Of a DNA stretch of 64,000 nt, positions 51,317-58,755 are shown in pieces (within the stretch, counting starts at the first letter, position 1; each line of letters opens with the position of its first letter). Both the position numbers and the translations under genes were made by a program. Source of the DNA: Chitinophagaceae bacterium (GTDB taxonomy: Bacteria > Bacteroidota > Bacteroidia > Chitinophagales > UBA10324). Location of the stretch: positions 152,869 through 216,868 of the forward strand of contig CANIPU010000004.1 in the NCBI GenBank assembly GCA_947469485.1, in the 5' to 3' direction. The notes beneath the pieces were generated by a model. That model ran no database searches and was not told the origin of the DNA. It was given only the letters and a program-made list of their open reading frames with translations.

Positions 51317-51358
51317 TCCGTTCCAGCAGGGTCTTCCTGCAAGGAGACCCTGCGCATT
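51317..51358 (+). terminator. Hairpin repeat C, copy 2
   Basis: A strong stem GCAGGGTCT / AGACCCTGC extended by a TCCT/AGGA pair with one bulge. It starts only 6 bp after the stop of the DUF4242 gene. The run of A following it is not a T run, so on the plus strand termination would be weak. Confidence 0.65.
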
Positions 51359-51508
51359 AAAAAACGCCGGGTGTCCTCGTTCCTGTGGTCACCCTGCTGG
51401 AACATAATAACAAGATTGCCCGTTGCGTTCGGCTTGCAGCCGAATGCAATAAAATGATACTCCTCCTCCCTCAGTGTCTCCCAAAGCAATGGAATAAGCA
51501 GTGAAGGG
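51359..51508. other. Gene-free spacer with an inverted piece of repeat C
   Basis: The reverse strand from 51402 to 51387 carries the start of the C motif (TTCCAGCAGGGT). No coding frame supported. The remainder shows a CTCCTCCCTCAGTGTCTC stretch like the region before repeat A copy 1. Confidence 0.55.
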
Positions 51509-51635
51509 TTTGCTATTAAGAACGATTGGAAGCGAGGGCATTGAGGTTAAAGTGCTGGGCCCTTTGCGATTAAGAACGATAAGCAGCGTGGATGGCAATT
51601 AGCTCCAAGGCATTACCACACGAGACACAGCGGGA
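51509..51635 (+). repeat. Repeat A, copy 2 with an internal duplication
   Basis: Two consecutive core motifs (TTTGCTATTAAGAACGAT at 51509 and TTTGCGATTAAGAACGAT at 51563) followed by the CACGAGACACAG segment also found in copy 1. It is 20 bp downstream of the phnA stop on the other strand. A short frame on the minus strand crosses it but looks non-coding. Confidence 0.78.
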
Positions 51636-51655
51636 GGATGAGCAAATGTTTACTG

Positions 51656-52234
51656 TTAATTCTTTCTTAAATATTTAGTGAGAATGACAATTGTTTGCCC
51701 TTCAATTTTTCCTTCAATCTGCTCTGTATTATCCGGCACCAGTTTTATATTTTTTACCACTGTGCCGAGTTTAGCTGTAATGGTTGAACCTTTTACATCC
51801 AATGATTTTGTAAGCACCACCGTATCTCCGTTCTGTAAAATGGTACCGTTGCTGTCGCGGTGCAGTTCTACATTGCTGCTGTTTTCGTGGTCACCGGTTG
51901 CTTTGGCCCAGGCCAATAATTCTTCACTGAGATACATCTGGTCAATAGCATCTGTTGCCCAGGTATGATCGCGCAGTCGGCTCAGCATACGCCATGTTAC
52001 TATCTGCACGGGAATTACTTCGCTCCACATACTTTCGTTTAAGCAACTCCAGTGCTTAGGGTCGAGTTCTTCCTTTTTAGTTAATTGCAAATTGCATTTT
52101 TCGCAAATGAGTAAACTGTCTTCTTCCCGTTGCTCCGCTTTTGGTGGCACATCATAAACGGAGAGGTTATTTTCCGATTTACACAATTCACATTGATTGG
52201 CAGCGCGCGCGCGTAATGCATTTTCAAGACTCAT
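51656..52234 (-). CDS. PhnA/YjdM-like zinc-ribbon protein
   Basis: A 192-residue protein. The N-terminal zinc ribbon has Cys15 and Cys18 (NQCELCKSENNL) with Cys44 and Cys47 (LICEKCNLQL). The C-terminal domain (about 125-192) has the PhnA features: RDSNGTILQNGDTVVLTKSLDVKG and GTVVKNIKLV. The name PhnA comes from a phosphonate operon, but the family is widespread without phosphonate genes, and its role is unsettled. No phn genes are nearby. The gene lies inside the direct-repeat-bounded island on the opposite strand to the two small genes. Confidence 0.93.
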   Translation of the reverse strand: MSLENALRARAANQCELCKSENNLSVYDVPPKAEQREEDSLLICEKCNLQLTKKEELDPKHWSCLNESMWSEVIPVQIVTWRMLSRLRDHTWATDAIDQMYLSEELLAWAKATGDHENSSNVELHRDSNGTILQNGDTVVLTKSLDVKGSTITAKLGTVVKNIKLVPDNTEQIEGKIEGQTIVILTKYLRKN

Positions 52235-52413
52235 TAAAAAATATTTTAAGGGCCGAATGTAATTTTAATTCAGTGGCCAGGTAGTCAGATAATTTCATTC
52301 TCGTTATGTCCGTTCTCATCCTTCCTCTTTGTCTGCCAGCGCACAAGCATGAGCAACCGAGTGCTGTGGCAATACACAGGGTAAATCACAACCACCCGAT
52401 TGGAGCGGAGAAT

Positions 52414-52470
52414 AGTTTTAACAGTGCGTTGAAAATATTTTCTTGTTGTCGCTTGCTTGTAACTTTTCTG
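52414..52470 (+). repeat. Direct repeat R2, right boundary of the accessory island
   Basis: The second copy of the 57-bp direct repeat (first at 49965-50021), with 53 of 57 positions equal by eye. It ends about 32 bp before the DUF5686 gene, so it may also contribute part of that gene's leader. Confidence 0.9.
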
Positions 52471-52502
52471 TTCGCATATTCGACTCACTCAAAAAACTAT
52501 TG

Positions 52503-54983
52503 ATGTTGTTTAATACAAAGAAGATTTTTCTGCTTGTTGTTTTGATTTTATTTTCTGCATTAGCACATGCAACAGTTATTTCCGGAACCATTACTGATGA
52601 AAAAGGCGAAGCACTTTCTTATGCTACTGTATTAATTGAGGGGACTACTCAAGGCGCAACTGCCAATGGCGACGGCAGGTATTCTTTAACTGTTGTTTCA
52701 GGTCGTAATTACAATCTGGTTTTTCAATATGTTGGTTATAAATCTGTAAGAAAAACAATTGCCGCTGGAGATGAACCAATGAAATTAGATGTGCAGTTGC
52801 AGACCCAGCAAATGGAATTAAAAGAAATAGTAGTGAACAGCGATTCGGAAGACCCGGCATACAAGGTTATTCGTGCAGCAATTAAAAAAAGGAAGTATTA
52901 TCTCACTCAGGTAGATGAATTCAAATGCAAAGTTTATATAAAAGGCATACAGAAATTAGACAGCATTCCAAAGCACATAATGGGTTTTAATGCTGAAAAG
53001 CTGGGCCTTGATTCTTCAATGCTTGGAATTGTATACCTGAGCGAATCGGAGAGTGAATACAATTATCAGAAACCCGATAAGATAAGGGAGGTGATGTTTT
53101 CATCAAAAGTCAGCGGCGATAATAAGGCTTTCAGTTATAATCAGGCAAGTGATTTTGATTTTAATTTTTATAAGAATTTATTAGACATTGGTTCTTTAAG
53201 CGACAGGGGTTTTGTTTCTCCGATTTCGGAATCAGCATTGCTTTATTATAAGTATAAATTAGTTGGAACTTTTTATGACGGAAGCGATCTGATAAATAAA
53301 ATACTGGTTACTCCGCGCCGCAAATCTGATCCTGTTTTTAGCGGGTATATATATATTGTTGAAGAAAGCTGGCGCATTCATAGCACCGATTTGTTTCTGA
53401 CAAAAGATGCAAATATTGATTTTGTTGATTCTCTGGAATTGAAACAGATTTATTCTTCGGTGTCTGATTCGGTTTATATGCCTATTAACCAAACCATGTT
53501 ATTTCAGTTCAAAGCTTTTGGAATAAAAGGTAACGGATATTTTATCGGCTCATTTACTGATTACAACCTGAATCCTGAGTTCCCTAAAAAATTCTTTAGA
53601 GGGGAAACTTTGAAAGTGAATGACGATGCCAACAAAAAGGATTCGGCCTACTGGAATGTGAACCGCCCCATACCATTAACTCAGGAAGAAATTGCTGACT
53701 ACAGAAAAAAGGATAGCATAGCATTAAAAGAAAATTCGAAAGAGTATCTTGATTCATTAGACCGGAAAAAAAATAAATTCGGTTTCGGCGATTTGTTTTT
53801 AGGATACAATTACTACAAGCGATTCAACAAAACTTCAACTGGCACCGGTTCAATATTGCAGTTTATTAATTTTAATACCGTGCAGGGTTGGGCGCCTGAA
53901 GTTTCGTTTTACAAATCAAAAAGATGGGACGATAACCGCGTCATCAGATTTAATGCTGATGCTGAATACGGGTTCAGCGATAATAAATTCGGAGCAAGTT
54001 TTCGTTTTTTATATAACTACAAGCCCGTTAAGTTTCAGCGGTTTTCAGTTGAAGGTGGAAGCCGTGTTAAACAATTTAATGAAAGCAATCCGATTAACGG
54101 ATTAATTAATACCTGCTATACTTTATTGTATGAACAGAATTTCATGAAGTTATATAATAATACTTATGGGGGTGTTACATGGCAAGGTGAAATAAAAAAC
54201 GGAATAAGATTAACAGCTAAAGCAACATACAATCATCGTGAATCATTGGTGAATGCCACATCAAAAACTTTTAACGACCGGGCGGATACTGAGTTCACAA
54301 TCAATTATCCGTTTGCAGATTCGGTTCCAACAAATTTCACAACTTACAATGCGCTTATCACCACCATTGGTTTTAAAATAAATTTCAAACAACAGTATTA
54401 CACCCGGCCCTACGAAAAAGTAATTGTTGGAACCAAGTACCCAACCTTGCGATTGTTTTACACAAAAGGGTGGCATACACTGGGTAGCAAAGTGAATTTT
54501 GATCAGGTTGAAATTGAAGTTACTGATAATCTGAAATTCGGTTTGTTCGGTAAATCGTCTTACTTGTTAAGGGCCGGAGATTTTATCAATAACCGGATTA
54601 TCGGAGATGTTGAACAAAAGCATTTCATGGGTAATCAAACTATTCTGGCCTTAAGCGATCACTTGCATGGATTTCAGTTGCTGCCTTATTATGATTACAG
54701 TACTCGTGAATATTATGCAGAAGGTCATTATGAACATCATTTCAATGGATTCTTTTTAAATAAAATTCCATTGCTTCGTAAATTGAAACTGAAGGAGGTT
54801 GGAAGTGCGCATTACCTGATTACTCCGGAAATAAATTATGCCGAGTTATCAGTCGGGTTTGAACATATTCTGAAAATATTCAGAGTGGACTGGATTAACT
54901 CTTATAGTAATGAGCTGAATTTAAAATCAGGATTTGTTATTGGCATTGACTTAGCAGGAGCTTTGCAATTTGATATTGAATAA
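52503..54983 (+). CDS. DUF5686 outer-membrane protein with carboxypeptidase-like N-terminal domain
   Basis: An 826-residue exported protein. ATG 52503 starts a signal peptide (MLFNTKKIFLLVVLILFSAL, ending near AHA). A carboxypeptidase-regulatory-like domain (about 22-110; GTITDEKGEALSYATVLIEG) is followed by the DUF5686 domain, including KVIRAAIKKRKYYLTQVDEF and YKVYIKG-like segments (CKVYIKGIQKLDS here). The C-terminal half is a strand-rich barrel region, ending GIDLAGALQFDIE. In Bacteroidota this family is abundant and linked to outer-membrane assembly or ferrichrome-like transport by neighbours, but function is not settled. A longer in-frame extension back to 52443 overlaps repeat R2 and is not favoured. 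Confidence 0.92.
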   Translation: MLFNTKKIFLLVVLILFSALAHATVISGTITDEKGEALSYATVLIEGTTQGATANGDGRYSLTVVSGRNYNLVFQYVGYKSVRKTIAAGDEPMKLDVQLQTQQMELKEIVVNSDSEDPAYKVIRAAIKKRKYYLTQVDEFKCKVYIKGIQKLDSIPKHIMGFNAEKLGLDSSMLGIVYLSESESEYNYQKPDKIREVMFSSKVSGDNKAFSYNQASDFDFNFYKNLLDIGSLSDRGFVSPISESALLYYKYKLVGTFYDGSDLINKILVTPRRKSDPVFSGYIYIVEESWRIHSTDLFLTKDANIDFVDSLELKQIYSSVSDSVYMPINQTMLFQFKAFGIKGNGYFIGSFTDYNLNPEFPKKFFRGETLKVNDDANKKDSAYWNVNRPIPLTQEEIADYRKKDSIALKENSKEYLDSLDRKKNKFGFGDLFLGYNYYKRFNKTSTGTGSILQFINFNTVQGWAPEVSFYKSKRWDDNRVIRFNADAEYGFSDNKFGASFRFLYNYKPVKFQRFSVEGGSRVKQFNESNPINGLINTCYTLLYEQNFMKLYNNTYGGVTWQGEIKNGIRLTAKATYNHRESLVNATSKTFNDRADTEFTINYPFADSVPTNFTTYNALITTIGFKINFKQQYYTRPYEKVIVGTKYPTLRLFYTKGWHTLGSKVNFDQVEIEVTDNLKFGLFGKSSYLLRAGDFINNRIIGDVEQKHFMGNQTILALSDHLHGFQLLPYYDYSTREYYAEGHYEHHFNGFFLNKIPLLRKLKLKEVGSAHYLITPEINYAELSVGFEHILKIFRVDWINSYSNELNLKSGFVIGIDLAGALQFDIE

Positions 54984-55059
54984 TTTGTTGATTTAGATTG
55001 AGTAAGAAATGTTTAAATTCATTGAAGAATAAAAAATTTAAGTTTCTATTTTTGAAGCC

Positions 55060-55212
55060 ATGAAAAGGGACCCATTCTTTTTTTTATTGCTTGTTTCGGT
55101 TTTCAGTAATCTGAATTGTTTTGCTCAAAACCTTTTTAGCAATGCCGATTTTGAAACCTATACATTTTACCCCACTACACAAGGGCAGGTTTCAAAGATT
55201 TTTATGCAGTAA
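55060..55212 (+). pseudogene. Truncated start of a secreted protein gene
   Basis: ATG at 55060 opens a 50-codon frame ending TAA at 55210-55212. It has a signal peptide (MKRDPFFFLLLVSVFSNLN, then CFAQ) and the beginning of a mature part (NLFSNADFETYTFYPTTQGQ). This is the usual start of Bacteroidota surface proteins (NLVPNxSFExYTxCP type, often ahead of OmpA-like domains). The remainder of the gene is absent; the M16 gene follows directly. A decayed remnant is more likely than a functional short protein. Confidence 0.6.
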
Positions 55213-55254
55213 TTGCAATCAGATTTTCTTTTCTTTGAAAACAGAATAATAAAA

Positions 55255-56571
55255 ATGAAAAAAATAATATTGGCGTTTAACTGTTTGCTTCTTGCAACAT
55301 TTTCATTTGGTTACGATTACCCTTTGTATTCTAAAGTTTTAGCAAATGGATTAAAGGTGATTGTTTGTGAAAAGTCTGATGGAGAAATGGTAGAAGTGCA
55401 GGTATGGTACAAAGCCGGAAGCAAGGATGAATCAGATGGCATCAGGGGTATGGCACATATGTTTGAGCACATGATGTTTCGCGGATCAAAAAATTATCCG
55501 GGCGAAGGAGATGTTTTTATTGATTCAATGGAAGCGTTAGGTGGAAGTGTAAACGCATATACCACATTTGACAGAACTGTTTATCATGAAACAATACCAA
55601 AAGAGAAAATTGAAACAGTTTTTAAAATGGAGGCTGACCGGATGTCGAATCTTATTCTTAGTCAGGTCACTTTAGATATTGAGCGACAAGTAGTAGGAGA
55701 AGAGTTGCGGAATGGCGAGAACAACTGGTTTCAACGCATGCACAATTCAGTATATGATCAACTATATCCTGATGGTCACCCATACCGTGTTGATGTAATT
55801 GGGTATCTTAACCAGATTGTTTCGTTTACAACAAAACAGTGTCAGGATTTTTACGATAAATTTTATAGTCCTAATAATGCAGTGTTAGTAGTGGTTGGAA
55901 ATGTTAAACATGATGAAGTGTTTGCAATGGCAGATAAAAATTTCGGAATCATAACAAAACAAATTCCTGAACAACTGAAATATAGTACCCCGGATATTTT
56001 CAATGATTCATTAAGGCAATATGAATATTCAGTTGATTTTCCAGTTCAGATTTATGGATACATAATCCCTAAGCCTGCTGTAGGTGACGGTGATTTTTAC
56101 AAGTTTGTTTTTCTAAAGGATTTGTTGTTTACAAATCCTAATTCTGTTTTTAATAAAGAAATAGTACAGGATATGCAGGCAGCTTACCAGATATCTGCAT
56201 TGAGCGATGATTGGAGTATGTATACCAATTTCTGTGAGTTATATATAATCATGCAGGCAGCGCCTGGAAATGTTAAAGTGAAAAAGGCCATAAATGCCGA
56301 AATACAATCCATCATTGATGAGGGAATTGATGTTCAGTTAATGAAAGACTATTTACAAAATTTAAAAGCTCAACGGATTTTGAGTCTTTATCAGAATGAT
56401 TACATCGCGAATGAATTGGGAATGGCTGAGTTATATCTGGGGGATTTTCAGAAATATGATGAAATGATTCATGCTTTTGAAAATATAACTCCTGAGCAAT
56501 TACAACAAACAGCCAGCAAATATTTCAACCCCCAGAATTTTAAAGTATTAAATATTAAACCGACTTTCTGA
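55255..56571 (+). CDS. M16-family zinc metallopeptidase (active partner)
   Basis: A 438-residue exported protein. ATG 55255 precedes the signal peptide MKKIILAFNCLLLATFSFG; an in-frame TTG at 55213 is less likely. The inverted zinc motif HMFEH is complete (His68, Glu71, His72) within GMAHMFEHMMFRG. The third ligand is Glu149 in ERQVVGEELRNG at the usual distance of 76 residues from His72. It should be the catalytic half of a heterodimeric periplasmic peptidase of insulinase/pitrilysin type. The partner gene follows after 3 bp. Substrate is unknown. Confidence 0.95.
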   Translation: MKKIILAFNCLLLATFSFGYDYPLYSKVLANGLKVIVCEKSDGEMVEVQVWYKAGSKDESDGIRGMAHMFEHMMFRGSKNYPGEGDVFIDSMEALGGSVNAYTTFDRTVYHETIPKEKIETVFKMEADRMSNLILSQVTLDIERQVVGEELRNGENNWFQRMHNSVYDQLYPDGHPYRVDVIGYLNQIVSFTTKQCQDFYDKFYSPNNAVLVVVGNVKHDEVFAMADKNFGIITKQIPEQLKYSTPDIFNDSLRQYEYSVDFPVQIYGYIIPKPAVGDGDFYKFVFLKDLLFTNPNSVFNKEIVQDMQAAYQISALSDDWSMYTNFCELYIIMQAAPGNVKVKKAINAEIQSIIDEGIDVQLMKDYLQNLKAQRILSLYQNDYIANELGMAELYLGDFQKYDEMIHAFENITPEQLQQTASKYFNPQNFKVLNIKPTF

Positions 56572-56574
56572 TAA

Positions 56575-57927
56575 ATGAAAAAGTTATTTATATCACTGCT
56601 AATTTTAATTGAAGCTCTTTATTGTCAGTCTCAGACTTTTCCCGGAGTACAGCAATTTCAATTGGCTAATAAGCTGAAAGTATTTGTTATTCCATTTAGA
56701 GAAATTCCTGCGACTGAAATAACATTATATGTTAATTGCGGAAAGAAAAATGAAATTCCCGGCCAACAATCTTATTCTGAGATTGTTGCAAATTGCCTTT
56801 CTCTCGGGTGTGAAAAATTTGATCGTGTGCAGTTACAGGATGAGTTCTTTAAATTAGGAACCGACATTACCGCATCTTCAAACGAAAATTACACAACTGT
56901 TTCTGCGCGTTTTTTAAATGAAAATTTGGAAAAGGGATTGGATTTGTTTTCATCAGTTATAATGAATCCTTTATTCCCGGATGAAGAGCTAAAGCAATAC
57001 ATTTCCAGAATTGTTGATTTTAATAACCTTAATAAAATGGATATTGGAAGCCTTGCAAGCGTGTTTTCCAACCTGAGTGTTTATGGTTTAAATAATCCGC
57101 TCGGAAGGTATTTTTATAAAGATCAATTAATTAAAGTTACACCTGCGGTTCTTAAAGAATTTTATTCGTTTAACTATACACCCGGAAATGCAAGACTTGT
57201 TATATGTGGTAAAACAGATCTCGTTTCTGCAAAAGCATTAGCAGAAAAATATTTTGGATCATGGAATGCACCTTATGGCGAAGTAAATGGAGTAAATTTT
57301 TCTATTGATCCTATAAAAAAAATTGAAATAGGTTTTATAAATAGAAATGGTGCAACACAAGCGGCTTTGCAATGGAATAAATTGGGACCGCAGCCAATGA
57401 CCAAGGATGCAGATGTTTTTCGAATTGCAAATAATGTATTCAGCATGATTCTCTTTAAAGAAATTAGGGAGGAAGGAGGAAAAACATATGGAATAAGAAG
57501 TTCTTATGATCCAGGATCCGGTTCATCTGTTTTTTCTATTACCACACAAGTCAGAAGTGAGGAGGTAAATAATACCATGGTTTTATTTGATCAAACACTT
57601 AAAGATTTTTACGACAAGGGAATTAATCAGGAACAGTTTAACAAAGCAATTAAATCAATTGAAAAATCTATTACCGGAATGGATAATCCTTCCTCGTGGA
57701 CAAGATTTTTTAATCCGGTTGTTTATCCGAATCCTGATACAAGAAAAAATATCATCAATCAGTTAAAACTTGTTTCCCTTGAAGATGTAAACAAGATAAT
57801 CAAAAAATATTACTCACCTGATTCTTATAAGTTAATTATTGCCGGAAATGAAGATGAAGTGGCTCCATTGATTCCTCAATGGAATTCTATTAAAAAATAT
57901 ACCGCTACTGATATTTCTGGATTATAG
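56575..57927 (+). CDS. M16-family protein without zinc site (partner subunit)
   Basis: A 450-residue exported protein with signal peptide MKKLFISLLILIEALYCQSQ. It has the M16 fold but the HxxEH motif is not found: the segment YSEIVANCLSLGCEKFDR takes its place. The C-terminal half keeps the substrate-binding Arg/Tyr pair region (REEGGKTYGIRSSYDPGSG), as is known for the non-catalytic subunits of bacterial M16 pairs. It begins 3 bp after the stop of the active subunit gene, so the two are surely co-transcribed. Together they give one complete active site. Confidence 0.95.
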   Translation: MKKLFISLLILIEALYCQSQTFPGVQQFQLANKLKVFVIPFREIPATEITLYVNCGKKNEIPGQQSYSEIVANCLSLGCEKFDRVQLQDEFFKLGTDITASSNENYTTVSARFLNENLEKGLDLFSSVIMNPLFPDEELKQYISRIVDFNNLNKMDIGSLASVFSNLSVYGLNNPLGRYFYKDQLIKVTPAVLKEFYSFNYTPGNARLVICGKTDLVSAKALAEKYFGSWNAPYGEVNGVNFSIDPIKKIEIGFINRNGATQAALQWNKLGPQPMTKDADVFRIANNVFSMILFKEIREEGGKTYGIRSSYDPGSGSSVFSITTQVRSEEVNNTMVLFDQTLKDFYDKGINQEQFNKAIKSIEKSITGMDNPSSWTRFFNPVVYPNPDTRKNIINQLKLVSLEDVNKIIKKYYSPDSYKLIIAGNEDEVAPLIPQWNSIKKYTATDISGL

Positions 57928-58140
57928 GAATTCGATAATTAATTGATTATTTATATTTTAAATAATTAATTGAATATTTATTTCAATTATTACTCATTCA
58001 GCTCATCGATGAAAAACAGCATTTCGTCTAATAAATTGGTGCATTATAGGATTGTTGAATAATTTCACCATCGGATTAATCAAATTCATCATTAATTGGT
58101 AGTTTTAGACCTTCATTTTATTATTTTTAAAATTAAATAA

Positions 58141-58743
58141 TTGATTAGATTTTTACAATTAGTATTTTGTTTTAGCCTGTGTTTTTTTTCATTTCAAAAC
58201 CTGAAAGCTCAATCCTCGGTTATTGATGAAAAAATAAATATTGAGGAGGAGGTATTGCCATTAACTGTCGGGTTTAAAAAACAATCCGATTCTCAAGTTC
58301 TTTTGGATTCAATTAAGAATCAAAATATAAAAGAGGATACTGATTCTCCTATAATCAACAAACAACAATTAGAGGATCAGGCAATTGAGATAAATAAAAA
58401 TATTTTACCTGAAATAAATTCTGTTTTAGCGGATTATTATCAAATGCCTTTTGAAGTTCAATCTAAAATGGATGTGAATAAAGCCAATGGAAAACCGGTA
58501 TTAGAAGGTGTTTTGAAAGGATACCATGTTGAAATTAAATCTTGTATTTCTGAAAATGAAATGAATAGAATACTTGATTTTTTGTCTGAAGTTAATGGAT
58601 TTGTAAATTGTGAATTTGTTTCAAATGGATTAATAAAAATAAATGTACAGTGCAATCTTGATACTGATCCGTTGGAAGAAATAATGATTAGAAAAGGAAT
58701 CATTTTTAATTTTTTAGATGAATTTTATTTTATTAAAAATTAA
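58141..58743 (+). CDS. Secreted protein of unknown function, upstream of the giant adhesin
   Basis: A 200-residue exported protein beginning with TTG at 58141, directly after an in-frame stop. The signal peptide is MIRFLQLVFCFSLCFFSFQN and ends near LKAQ. The mature part is acidic and helical at first (INIEEEVLPLTVGFKKQ, DSPIINKQQLEDQAIEIN). Its C-terminal half looks like two small alpha/beta units (KGYHVEIKSCISENEMNRIL and NGFVNCEFVSNGLIKINVQC). The latter could be a degenerate HMA- or POTRA-like fold, by pattern only. It lies 12 bp ahead of the large surface-protein gene, so the two are probably co-transcribed and co-exported. Confidence 0.75.
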   Translation: MIRFLQLVFCFSLCFFSFQNLKAQSSVIDEKINIEEEVLPLTVGFKKQSDSQVLLDSIKNQNIKEDTDSPIINKQQLEDQAIEINKNILPEINSVLADYYQMPFEVQSKMDVNKANGKPVLEGVLKGYHVEIKSCISENEMNRILDFLSEVNGFVNCEFVSNGLIKINVQCNLDTDPLEEIMIRKGIIFNFLDEFYFIKN

Positions 58744-58755
58744 TTAACCAGGCAA

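Noticed and set aside
50551..51358. Integron cassettes with attC sites
   Set aside because: No integrase gene and no GTTRRRY / RYYYAAC pairs at the unit ends. The B and C repeats were kept as unexplained cassette-like ends.
51656..52234. Phosphonate metabolism locus because of PhnA
   Set aside because: No other phn gene is near and the PhnA family is widely found without phosphonate genes.
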